From Pseudomonadota bacterium (GTDB lineage: Bacteria > Pseudomonadota > Alphaproteobacteria > Acetobacterales > Acetobacteraceae): a DNA stretch of 12,249 bases. Of the stretch, positions 5,667-11,804 are shown in pieces. The notes under the pieces are model-generated. The model was not told the origin of the DNA and made no database searches. It saw only the letters and a program-made list of their open reading frames with translations. Position 1 is the first letter of the stretch. Each line of letters opens with the position of its first letter. The position numbers were made by a program, and so were the translations under genes. The stretch spans positions 1 through 12,249 of the forward strand of contig JAFADX010000395.1 of assembly GCA_023424475.1 (NCBI GenBank), in the 5' to 3' direction.

Positions 5667-6997
5667 GCTGCGATCGCCTCCCGCGGCGGCTTCGCCGCCA
5701 TGTCCCGCGCCAGCCCGGCGAGCCCCTCCAGGTTCAGCCGAATCTCGGCGCCCGCCTCGGTGACCGTCACGCGCTCGACCAGCAGCCGCACGATGCGCTC
5801 CTGCTCGCCGGGGAATAGTTCGTCCCAGAGTGGATCCAGCCGCTCGAGGGCGTCACGGACCTCTGCCTCGGTCAGATCGGGCGCCTCCTCCCGCGCTGCG
5901 CGCCACGTGCCGACCATCACCTCCGGCTGACGCAGCAGCGCGCGGACCTGTGCCAGCACCAGCCCCTCGATCTCGCCTGCAGGGAGACGCCGATGTGGCG
6001 CGTTGTCCGCCCCGCCCTGCAGCACCGCCTGGCTGACGTAGTAGCGGTAGAGCCGCCCCTTCTTCCGCGTGTGGGTCGGCGACATCGCCCGCCCATCCGG
6101 CCCGAACAGCAGGCCGCGCAGCAGCGCCGGCGCGTTGGCGCGGTTCTTCGCCGCGCGGGCACGCGGGCTCTCAACCATGATGGCGTGCACACGCTCCCAC
6201 AGATCCCGCGGGATGATGGCAGCGTGCTCGCCGGGATAGGATGTCCCCTTGTGCACCGCCTCGCCAAGAAACGTGCGGTTCACCAGCAGCTTGTAGACGG
6301 CCCCCTTGTCGAAGGGCCGGCCGGTCTTGGTGACCAGGCCCTCGGCGCGAAGGATCGGCAGCAGCCGCGTGGCGGATCCGATCTCGGCGAAACCCTCGAA
6401 CACGCGGCGCACCGTCGCGGCGCCCACCTCGTCCACCACGAGCTTGCGGTTCTCGACCCGATAGCCGAGCGGCACCGGCCCGCCCATCCACATGCCCCGC
6501 GCGCGCGAGGCGGCGATCTTGTCGCGGACGCGCTCGCCGATGATCTCCCTCTCATATTGCGCGAAGCTCAGCAGGATGTTCAGCGTGAGCCGGCCCATGC
6601 TGGTGGTGGTATTAAAGCTCTGAGTGACAGCAACAAACGTGACCTCGTTGTCGTCGAAGGTCTGCACCAGCTTGGCGAAGTCCATCAGCGAGCGGGATAG
6701 GCGATCAATTTTATAACAGACGATGACGTCGATCAGGCCAGCCTCAATATCGGCCAGCAATCGCTTCAATGCGGGGCGATCGAGCGTGCCGCCCGACACG
6801 CCGCCATCATCGTAGCGATCGTGCACCAGCACCCAGCCCTCGGAGCGCTGCGACGTGATGAAGGCCTCGCACGCCGCCCGCTGCGCGTCGAGCGAGTTGA
6901 ATTCCTTCTCCAGTCCCTCGTCAGTGGACTTCCGCGTGTAGACGGCGCAGCGGAGCTTGCGGATTTTCGCCGGCATGGCGGTGTCGCGGCGGGTCAT
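5663..6997 (-). CDS. Serine site-specific recombinase
   Basis: A 444-residue recombinase of the resolvase/invertase family with a C-terminal recombinase domain. The N-terminal catalytic domain is intact: AVYTRKST with nucleophile Ser24, LDAQRAACEAFI (36-47), YDDGGVSGGTLDRPALKRLL (62-81), and CYKIDRLSRSL (94-104) with the arginines that activate the serine. The long helix around 134-160 (GRLTLNILLSFAQYEREIIGE) is typical of the family. The recombinase domain follows (about 170-290), with PLGYR and the KGAVYKLLVNRTFLGE segment. The region where many large serine recombinases carry a zinc ribbon has MSPTHTRKKGRLYRYYVSQ (305-323) and no cysteines. Such enzymes integrate or excise elements, or invert DNA. 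It overlaps both neighbours by ATGA. It could be the integrase of the prophage on its right or of the defence island on its left. Confidence 0.93.
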   Translation of the reverse strand: MTRRDTAMPAKIRKLRCAVYTRKSTDEGLEKEFNSLDAQRAACEAFITSQRSEGWVLVHDRYDDGGVSGGTLDRPALKRLLADIEAGLIDVIVCYKIDRLSRSLMDFAKLVQTFDDNEVTFVAVTQSFNTTTSMGRLTLNILLSFAQYEREIIGERVRDKIAASRARGMWMGGPVPLGYRVENRKLVVDEVGAATVRRVFEGFAEIGSATRLLPILRAEGLVTKTGRPFDKGAVYKLLVNRTFLGEAVHKGTSYPGEHAAIIPRDLWERVHAIMVESPRARAAKNRANAPALLRGLLFGPDGRAMSPTHTRKKGRLYRYYVSQAVLQGGADNAPHRRLPAGEIEGLVLAQVRALLRQPEVMVGTWRAAREEAPDLTEAEVRDALERLDPLWDELFPGEQERIVRLLVERVTVTEAGAEIRLNLEGLAGLARDMAAKPPREAIAA

Positions 6998-7482
6998 GCG
7001 CCGGGCTTCCGCAGGCCAAAGAACACCCAGCCGTTCCAGCGCGTACCGGTGATGGCGCGGGCGATGGCGGAGAGCGACTGGTAGGGGCGGCCCTGGTATT
7101 CGTATCCGTCGCGGGTGACGGTGACGACGTGCTCGACGCCCTGGTACTCGCGGATCAGCCGCGTGCCGGCGATCGGGCGCTGCTCGTGGCGGATGCGGCG
7201 CAGGGTGATATTCCGGCCATCGAACTGCTCGCCCAACGCCTCGAGGCGCGCGAGCGTCTCAGGCTTCAGGCCGCCATAGGCGAGCTCCTGGATGCGGTAT
7301 GCGAGGCGGCTCTCCAGGAAGCGCCGATTGTACGGCGGCGGCTCGGTGCCGAAGAGGCTGCGCCATTCGGCCTTCAACTCCCCGATCGGCATGCCTGGCA
7401 GCGCGGCGAGGCGCGCCGGCACGTCCGGCTTCGGGATGGCGGTGATCGTGGTCGTGGTGGCGGTCGGCTTCGCGCGGGTCAT
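6994..7482 (-). CDS. DUF2924 protein
   Basis: A 162-residue protein matching DUF2924. After a Thr/Pro-rich N terminus come LKAEWRSLFG (36-45), PPPYNRRFLESRLAYRIQELAYGGL (48-72) and the C-terminal strands TRLIREYQGVEHVVTVTRDGYEYQGRPYQSLSAIARAITGTRWNGWVFFGL (107-157), in which the basic REYQG...V.V...G..Y.G..Y.SLSAIA pattern is highly typical. The family has no experimentally settled function that I know of, but it is regularly encoded directly upstream of serine recombinases, with the overlapping start seen here. The last part resembles small DNA-binding beta domains, so an accessory role in recombination is a plausible inference. Confidence 0.88.
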   Translation of the reverse strand: MTRAKPTATTTTITAIPKPDVPARLAALPGMPIGELKAEWRSLFGTEPPPYNRRFLESRLAYRIQELAYGGLKPETLARLEALGEQFDGRNITLRRIRHEQRPIAGTRLIREYQGVEHVVTVTRDGYEYQGRPYQSLSAIARAITGTRWNGWVFFGLRKPGA

Positions 7483-7685
7483 GCGTCTCCCTTTCTCCTG
7501 GGGTTCGCACGAAGGCGCTGGCCGGGGACGGAGTGTAGGCGAACCACGCTCTCACCGTCGGCCGCAGGCGCGGCTTCCTCGGCAGCGCGGCTGCGCAGCC
7601 GCAGCAGGCCGCGGGCGAGGAGGTCGCAGATCTCGCGGAGATGGGGTGGGAGGTGGGCGTTGATGGGACGGTCGTCACGCTGCAT
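7479..7685 (-). CDS. Small hypothetical protein leading the recombinase operon
   Basis: A 68-residue protein ending in an ATGA overlap (7482-7479) with DUF2924, which supports it as a real gene despite its size. Residues 11-36 (HLPPHLREICDLLARGLLRL and RSRAAE) form an amphipathic helix region that recurs in small proteins at this place in similar alphaproteobacterial operons; the C terminus is basic and disordered. No domain with known function is recognised. Its ATG at 7685 has no clear ribosome-binding site, so either initiation is weak or the transcript starts very close to it. The palindrome at 7731-7740 lies 46-55 bases upstream. Confidence 0.65.
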   Translation of the reverse strand: MQRDDRPINAHLPPHLREICDLLARGLLRLRSRAAEEAAPAADGESVVRLHSVPGQRLRANPRRKGDA

Positions 7686-7729
7686 GGCGTGACAATACGA
7701 ATCGGAGACCGCCGCGGGGAGTGCTGATT

Positions 7730-7740
7730 TGTAGCGCTAC
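7730..7740. promoter_or_regulatory. Palindrome upstream of recombinase operon
   Basis: GTAGCGCTAC at 7731-7740 is a perfect 10-bp palindrome in the gap between the L,D-transpeptidase stop (7771) and the first gene of the recombinase operon (start 7685). Its left part, TGTAGCGCT at 7730-7738, is identical to one arm of the inverted repeat in front of the prophage repressor (9383-9391). It could be a repressor site controlling the recombinase operon. Only one arm matches, so this is tentative. Confidence 0.35.
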
Positions 7741-7770
7741 GCCGCGCTCCGCCCGGCAGGCCCGTCCGGC

Positions 7771-8502
7771 TCAGGCGACCGAGACGTCCGGCGGTAGGAT
7801 CACCACCCGCGCCCCGATCGGGACGCGCTGGTAGAGGTCGATGATGTCCTGGTTGATCAGCCGGACGCAGCCTGCCGAGGCCATGGTGCCGATGGTCCAG
7901 GGCTCCACCGTGCCGTGCAGGCGGTAATAGGTGTCGACGCCGTCCTGGTAGAGGTAGAGCGCCCGCGCGCCGAGCGGATTACGGCCGCCGCCCGGCACGC
8001 CGTCACGGAACGGGCCGTAGCGCTGCGGATCGCGCCGGACCATGTCGGGCGTCGGGCGCCAGTTCGGCCAGGCGGCCTTGCGCTCGACAAAGGCTTCGCC
8101 CGTGAGGTTGAAGGCCTCGTCGCGGCCAACGGCGATGCCGTAGCGCATGGCACGGCGGCCCTCGAGGGCCAGATAGGCGTAGCGGGCCGCCGTATCGACG
8201 ACGATGGTCCCCGGCTCGTCATCGCGCGGATAGGTAACCTCGCGGCGGAGGAACCGCGGATCGATGCGCCGGAGGTTGACCGCGGGGACCCAGAACCGAT
8301 CCGTGGTGATCGCCCCGTAGATCCTGCGGTAGTCCGGCTCGGCCGCCGGCACGGCCGCGGCCGGCGGCGCGGGCGCGACCGGCGGGGCAGCCTCAGCCTG
8401 CGGCGACACCACGCTCGACACGGATCGCGGTGCCTCGGACGACGCGCACGCCGCGAGCAGGCCAGGCAGGCTGGCGACAAGGCTCCTTCGGCTAACCTGC
8501 AT
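7771..8502 (-). CDS. L,D-transpeptidase (YkuD), exported lipoprotein
   Basis: A 243-residue protein from the ATG at 8502; an in-frame TTG at 8553 would place 17 polar residues before the signal peptide and is rejected. The N terminus MQVSRRSLVASLPGLLAACAS combines a twin-arginine-like SRRSLV with a lipobox whose lipidated cysteine would be Cys19. An Ala/Pro-rich linker to about residue 55 precedes the enzyme domain. The YkuD signature is complete: HGT (His196) followed by MASAGCVRL with catalytic Cys212 and Arg214. Such enzymes form 3-3 peptidoglycan cross-links or anchor proteins to peptidoglycan at the outer membrane. It lies between the recombinase operon and the repressor with gaps on both sides (85 and 91 bases), so it is probably a separate transcription unit: either a chromosomal gene or cargo carried by the element. 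Confidence 0.93.
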   Translation of the reverse strand: MQVSRRSLVASLPGLLAACASSEAPRSVSSVVSPQAEAAPPVAPAPPAAAVPAAEPDYRRIYGAITTDRFWVPAVNLRRIDPRFLRREVTYPRDDEPGTIVVDTAARYAYLALEGRRAMRYGIAVGRDEAFNLTGEAFVERKAAWPNWRPTPDMVRRDPQRYGPFRDGVPGGGRNPLGARALYLYQDGVDTYYRLHGTVEPWTIGTMASAGCVRLINQDIIDLYQRVPIGARVVILPPDVSVA

Positions 8503-8593
8503 CGATCGTCCGGAATCCCCTGGGCAGCAGCGCGACTGCTTGTGCCAAGTCAACGATAGCGACGGCGTCGTTGTCCACGGGCTCGGCAGCCAC

Positions 8594-9370
8594 CTACGCG
8601 CCGACCTGCCGCCCGAGCCAAATCACCCGCCCGATGACATGGACGTCCTCAGCACTCAGGCCGCGCTGCGGCTGATAGGCGGTGTTGTCCGACAGCACGC
8701 TGAGCCGCGGCGGCCGCCCCAGTTCCACCTGCACCCGCTTCACCTGCAGGCCGTTGCCGGTACGGATGACGTAGATCCCGTCCTTGTCCCCCGGCTGGTT
8801 CTGCCGGAAGTCGACCAGCACCGTGTCGCCGGTGCGCAGGGTCGGCTCCATCGAATCACCGTCGACGCTGATCACCGCCAGCTGGTCGAGCGGCGCGGTG
8901 GTGACCGTGCGGACCCACTCCTCCCGGAAGGCAATGCGATAGACGACCGCCTCCCGGTCGATCTCCTGGCCAGGGCCAGCAGAGGCGCGGGCGTCGTAGA
9001 CCGGCAGCAGCGCCCAGTTGTCGCCGCCCATGCTGATCACCTCGGCCGCGGCCGGGCCGGTGTAGGCGGTGGGCGGCCGGGGCGGCGTCGCCTTGCGCCG
9101 CACCCGCTGGCCGAGCACGGCAGCGGCTTCCTCCGGGGTGTTAATGGCGATGCCCGCGTCGCCGGCCTCCTTGCCGAACAGCAACATCTGCCAGGTGATG
9201 CCGAGGGGCACGGCGAGCTCGCGCGCCGCCCGCGCGGTGAGTGGGCGGCGGCCGCTCTCATAGGCGCGATAGGTCGCCTCTGGGACGCCGGCCAGGCGGG
9301 CCAATTCGGCCCCTGAATCAATGCCCTTGGCTTCGCGAAAGCGGCGGAGGCGGTCTGCGGTGGATTCCAT
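8594..9370 (-). CDS. CI-like prophage repressor with S24 peptidase domain
   Basis: A 258-residue repressor from the ATG at 9370. The open frame runs back to 9757, but the helix-turn-helix begins immediately after this ATG and upstream translation is nonsense antisense to cro. The N-terminal domain (1-65) is an Xre-type HTH: ADRLRRFREAKG, SGAELARLAGVPEATYRAYESGRRPLT. The C-terminal LexA/CI peptidase domain has GDSMEPTL with Ser173 and GLQVKRVQ with Lys211 as catalytic dyad. Ala131-Gly132 in ARASAGPG is the likely self-cleavage site. The protein should hold the lysogenic state and be inactivated in the RecA-dependent DNA damage response. It is divergent from the Cro-like gene, and a 19-bp inverted repeat lies directly before its start, implying autoregulation. 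There is no ribosome-binding site; a TACATA on the minus strand (9386-9381) could be a -10 element giving a nearly leaderless message. Confidence 0.93.
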   Translation of the reverse strand: MESTADRLRRFREAKGIDSGAELARLAGVPEATYRAYESGRRPLTARAARELAVPLGITWQMLLFGKEAGDAGIAINTPEEAAAVLGQRVRRKATPPRPPTAYTGPAAAEVISMGGDNWALLPVYDARASAGPGQEIDREAVVYRIAFREEWVRTVTTAPLDQLAVISVDGDSMEPTLRTGDTVLVDFRQNQPGDKDGIYVIRTGNGLQVKRVQVELGRPPRLSVLSDNTAYQPQRGLSAEDVHVIGRVIWLGRQVGA

Positions 9371-9371
9371 G

Positions 9372-9390
9372 GCGCTGCAATATGTAGCGC
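9372..9390. promoter_or_regulatory. Inverted-repeat operator before the repressor gene
   Basis: GCGCTGCA (9372-9379) and TGTAGCGC (9383-9390) form an inverted repeat with a 3-base spacer and one mismatch in eight. It lies one base before the repressor ATG and covers a possible minus-strand -10 TACATA (9386-9381), a classic autorepression position. A further TGTAGC half site occurs at 9405-9410, 22 bases on. Confidence 0.6.
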
Positions 9391-9425
9391 TTTCTTCCCG
9401 ATTGTGTAGCAGGTTTATCAAGATA

Positions 9426-9464
9426 CAAACAGTCTTGTTTGCGTGCCGCGACGGAGCGTATCTG
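9426..9464 (+). promoter_or_regulatory. Candidate cro promoter with overlapping inverted repeat
   Basis: CAAACA (9426-9431) and TGTTTG (9436-9441) form a perfect inverted repeat around GTCT. It overlaps a possible -35 TTGTTT (9435-9440), followed after 18 bases by TATCTG (9459-9464) as -10. Transcription would begin at about the ATG at 9471, predicting a leaderless cro message. The repeat is a good candidate operator for repressor or Cro. Promoter hexamers are imperfect matches. Confidence 0.45.
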
Positions 9465-9470
9465 TCCCGC

Positions 9471-9767
9471 ATGCCCGACCGCATCTCCCTCCGCAGACGG
9501 CCAGCCGAACCGGCACGCCCGGCGCTGTCGCCGGCGCTCCCGCCGCCCAAGAGCTTCGCCGACGTGATCGCCCTATGGCCGAGCGCCGCTGAGCTCGCCG
9601 CCCTGCTGGATGTCGAGGCGGTCACTGTCCGCGCCTGGCGTCGCCGCGGGATCCCCGCCCGGTACTGGGCCGCGGTCGCCGAGGCGGCGCGCTTCAGCGG
9701 CCGGCCCGTCGATGAGCGGCTGCTCGCCGGCTTGGGCTCCATCCGCAAGGGCCGCACCCATGGGTAA
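9471..9767 (+). CDS. Cro-like HTH protein
   Basis: A 98-residue protein from the ATG at 9471. After a Pro/Arg-rich N terminus, residues 29-61 (FADVIALWPSAAELAALLDV, then EAVTVRAWRRRGI) form a compact helix-turn-helix of the Cro/YdaS-like kind common in alphaproteobacterial prophages: FxDVIxLWPS, AxLAxxLxV, VxxWRRRGxIP. The position is diagnostic: first gene on the rightward side, divergent from a CI-like repressor. It likely binds the operators between 9371 and 9470 and promotes the lytic state. The only ribosome-binding-like sequence, GGAG at 9453-9456, is 14 bases before the ATG, too far for a standard site, so leaderless translation is possible. An in-frame ATG at 9321 lies inside the repressor gene and is rejected. 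Confidence 0.8.
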   Translation: MPDRISLRRRPAEPARPALSPALPPPKSFADVIALWPSAAELAALLDVEAVTVRAWRRRGIPARYWAAVAEAARFSGRPVDERLLAGLGSIRKGRTHG

Positions 9768-10185
9768 GGCGTCGCGCGACAAGGGCCTGCGCCGCGAGCG
9801 GGCCATCGTCGATGTCCATCGCAAATCCGGCATCCACGTCGAACGCGTGCCGCTGTCGGGGGCGCTCGGCTACCGCGGCAACGATGCCGACGTCGATCTC
9901 TATGTGCGCGGCGCCGCTCCGGTGAAAGCCGAGGTCAAGGCGCGTGGCGACGGCGCCGGCTTCAAGACCCTACTGCGATGGCTCGGGAGCAAGGACGCGC
10001 TGGTGCTGATCCAGGACCGCACGGTGCCCCTGGTCGTCGTGCGGCTCGACATCTGGCTCGAGGTCGCGCGGCGCAGCGCGCTGTTCCGCGACCCGGATGG
10101 CGATGCCGAGCGTTGTGCCCGTCGCCGCGACGCTGAACAGGGCCCGCTCCCGCCGACCGACGCCATCGCGCGGGAGGCTGCATGA
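9760..10185 (+). CDS. Phage PD-(D/E)XK nuclease, Holliday junction resolvase-like
   Basis: A 141-residue protein whose ATG at 9760 overlaps the end of the Cro-like gene by 8 bases. It has the Hjc/resolvase-like nuclease layout: N-terminal basic helix with Glu13 (SRDKGLRRERAIVDVH), the substrate loop RVPLSGALG (29-37), DADVDLYV (42-49) with an active-site aspartate, and AEVKARGDG (57-65) containing the ExK pair Glu58/Lys60. The segment ending LRWLGSKDALVLIQDR fits the rest of the fold. Archaeal-type resolvases of this sort are frequent in phages, where they cut branched DNA before packaging or take part in recombination. It is second in the rightward early operon. A related PD-(D/E)XK role such as VRR-NUC-like nuclease is not excluded. 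Confidence 0.78.
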   Translation: MGKASRDKGLRRERAIVDVHRKSGIHVERVPLSGALGYRGNDADVDLYVRGAAPVKAEVKARGDGAGFKTLLRWLGSKDALVLIQDRTVPLVVVRLDIWLEVARRSALFRDPDGDAERCARRRDAEQGPLPPTDAIAREAA

Positions 10186-10316
10186 CACACCGCGCCCTCG
10201 GTCTGCGTCGCCTGCAGCGTGTGCGCGATCTCGCGCGCACGGCCGCCGGTGGCGCAGCCCTCGCCGGCGGCTTCCTCGCCCTGTGTTGGGCCGTCGGCCT
10301 CGCCTCCATCCCCTGA
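10182..10316 (+). CDS. 44-residue single-pass membrane protein
   Basis: An ATGA overlap (10182-10185) with the resolvase stop starts a 44-codon frame ending at TGA 10314-10316. The product has a strongly basic N-terminal half (HRALGLRRLQRVRDLART) followed by one hydrophobic segment (AAGGAALAGGFLALCWAVGL), a topology expected for an inner-membrane protein with the basic end inside. GGGAGG at 10172-10177 (within gcgcgGGAGGctgcATG) is a good ribosome-binding site. No family is recognised. Small membrane proteins in prophage early operons can act in superinfection exclusion or host takeover, but nothing in the sequence shows this. Confidence 0.6.
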   Translation: MTHRALGLRRLQRVRDLARTAAGGAALAGGFLALCWAVGLASIP

Positions 10317-10343
10317 CCCATCTGCGCCGGAGACCCCCCCCGA

Positions 10344-10817
10344 ATGAGCAACCGAACCACCTTGGCTGATCTGCGCGGCATGGATGCCGGCCAGGCGTCC
10401 CGTCTGCCGCCCGCGCATCTCGCCCTCCTTCTGGAGGATGCCGCCGCGCTGCGCGCCGATGCGAAGCACGTCTCCGACCTTCTCGCCGACGCCCTGCATC
10501 GCCGCTACGGCCCCGTCGCGGCCGAGCGCCGTCAGACCGAGGGCAAGGACACCGGGCGCGTCCGCTTCCTCGACGCCGGCTTCGAGATCTCCGCCGAGCT
10601 GCCCAAGCGCGTGGAGTGGGACCAGGAGCGCCTCGCCGCCGCGATCGAGACCCTCCGCATTTGGGGTGAGGATCCGGCGGATTACGTCGCCACCGAGATC
10701 AAGGTCCCCGAGAGCCGCTTCACCGCCTGGCCGCCGAAGCTGCAGGCGCTGTTCCAGCCCGCCCGGACCGTCGGCACCGGCCGCCCCTCCTACAGCCTCG
10801 AACAGGTGGAATGCTGA
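10344..10817 (+). CDS. Unrecognised phage early protein
   Basis: A 157-residue protein from the ATG at 10344, with GGAGA at 10329-10333 ten bases upstream across a run of Cs. I do not recognise a characterised domain. The N-terminal 55 residues are predicted helical (LPPAHLALLLEDAAALRADAK), possibly a short coiled coil. The middle holds RVRFLDAGFEISAELPKRVEWDQERLAAAIETLR (72-105), which looks like a beta hairpin followed by an amphipathic helix, and the C terminus is Pro/Thr-rich. The next gene's ribosome-binding site lies inside its 3' end. Its place just before the Sak4-like ATPase suggests a recombination or replication accessory, by context only. Confidence 0.72.
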   Translation: MSNRTTLADLRGMDAGQASRLPPAHLALLLEDAAALRADAKHVSDLLADALHRRYGPVAAERRQTEGKDTGRVRFLDAGFEISAELPKRVEWDQERLAAAIETLRIWGEDPADYVATEIKVPESRFTAWPPKLQALFQPARTVGTGRPSYSLEQVEC

Positions 10818-10819
10818 GC

Positions 10820-11008
10820 ATGACCCACGAACTGCGCATCCGCGTCGCGATCCCGCTGGAGGGCGACGCCATCGCCCGCGCGAAGGAGGTCGCCGCCTTC
10901 GAGGAGACGCTCGACGGCTTCGCCGAGGCGGTCGCCCGTGCCGGCGGCGACATCAGCGTTGACGTCATCAAGGCCAAGCCCCGCACGCCGAAGCAGGAGA
11001 CGCATTGA
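10820..11008 (+). CDS. Small unrecognised phage protein
   Basis: A 62-residue protein. An ATG at 10811 overlaps the previous gene, but GGTGGA (10805-10810) abuts it; the same site is nine bases before the ATG at 10820, so I take that start. The product is acidic and mixed alpha/beta: a strand LRIRVAIPLE, a helix GDAIARAKEVAAFEETLDGFAEAV, a strand DISVDVIKAK, and a basic tail. No family is recognised. Its TGA shares one base with the ATG of the ATPase gene (TGATG), so translation of the two is coupled; a small partner of the ATPase is possible. Confidence 0.7.
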   Translation: MTHELRIRVAIPLEGDAIARAKEVAAFEETLDGFAEAVARAGGDISVDVIKAKPRTPKQETH

Positions 11009-11802
11009 TGGCGATCTCCCTCGCATCCCTGCGTCGCAGCGGCGACGCGCGGCCGCCGCGCCTTCTCGTCTATGGCGTCGCCGGCATCGGCAAGACCCAA
11101 CTCGCCGCCAGCGCCCCGGCGCCGGTCTTCCTGCAGACGGAGGACGGGCTCGGGAGCATCGCGGCCGATACCTTCGGCCTGCTGCGCAGCTTCGAGGCCG
11201 TGATGGAGGCGATCACCAGCCTCTACACCGAGCCCCACGACTTCCAGACCGTGGTGCTCGACAGCCTCGATTGGCTGGAGCCGCTGATTTGGCAGCACAC
11301 CGCCGAGGCCAATGGCTGGAAGGACATTGAGCAGCCCGGCTACGGCAAGGGGTATGTCGCCGCGCTCGACGCCTGGCGCGCCTTCCTCGACGGCGTCAAT
11401 GGGCTGCGCGGCGACCGCGGCATGGCGGTGATCCTCATCGCTCATGCCGACATCCGGCGCTTCGACAGCCCGGAGACCGAGCCCTACGACCGCTACCAGC
11501 CGAAGCTCCATGCCCGGGCCGCGGCGCTCGTGCAGGAGCATGTCGATGCGGTGCTCTTCGCGAACTACCGCATCACCACGCTGAAGTCGGATGCCGGCTT
11601 CGGCAAAAAGGTCGTCCGCGGCGTCACCGGCGGCGACCGCCTGCTGCACACCGTCGAGCGCCCGGCCTTCCTCGCCAAGAACCGCTTCGCCCTGCCGGAG
11701 AGCCTCGCGCTCGACTGGCCGACGCTCGCCGCCGGCATCCCCTTCTACGCCATTCCCCCGACCACCGCCCCCGCAACCACCGCCCCGACCGACAGGAGCT
11801 GA
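11008..11802 (+). CDS. Sak4-like phage recombination ATPase (AAA_24)
   Basis: A 264-residue P-loop ATPase from the ATG at 11008, with AGGAG at 10995-10999 eight bases upstream. Walker A is GVAGIGKT (23-30) and Walker B is TVVLDSLDWL (81-90, Asp85). ILIAHADIRRF later in the protein is the sensor-like strand typical of RecA/Rad51-type folds. The last 20 residues are Pro/Thr-rich and likely disordered. Length and motifs fit the phage nucleotide-binding family that includes Sak4, a Rad51-like single-strand annealing protein that stimulates phage recombination. The DUF669 gene directly downstream, a likely single-strand binding partner, and the resolvase upstream support a recombination module. 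Confidence 0.86.
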   Translation: MAISLASLRRSGDARPPRLLVYGVAGIGKTQLAASAPAPVFLQTEDGLGSIAADTFGLLRSFEAVMEAITSLYTEPHDFQTVVLDSLDWLEPLIWQHTAEANGWKDIEQPGYGKGYVAALDAWRAFLDGVNGLRGDRGMAVILIAHADIRRFDSPETEPYDRYQPKLHARAAALVQEHVDAVLFANYRITTLKSDAGFGKKVVRGVTGGDRLLHTVERPAFLAKNRFALPESLALDWPTLAAGIPFYAIPPTTAPATTAPTDRS

Positions 11803-11804
11803 CC

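Noticed and set aside
5993..6700. 235-codon plus-strand frame opposite the serine recombinase
   Set aside because: Antisense shadow of a gene with intact catalytic motifs; no domain and no initiation signal.
8540..9316. 258-codon plus-strand frame opposite the repressor
   Set aside because: Antisense to the S24 repressor, whose HTH and Ser/Lys dyad are clear; the composition is that of a GC-rich shadow frame.
9371..9757. Upstream extension of the repressor frame to 9757
   Set aside because: It would be antisense to cro and cover the operator region; the HTH domain starts right after ATG 9370.
10720..11649. 309-codon minus-strand frame opposite the early phage genes
   Set aside because: Antisense to the ATPase with Walker motifs and to the tightly overlapped early operon.
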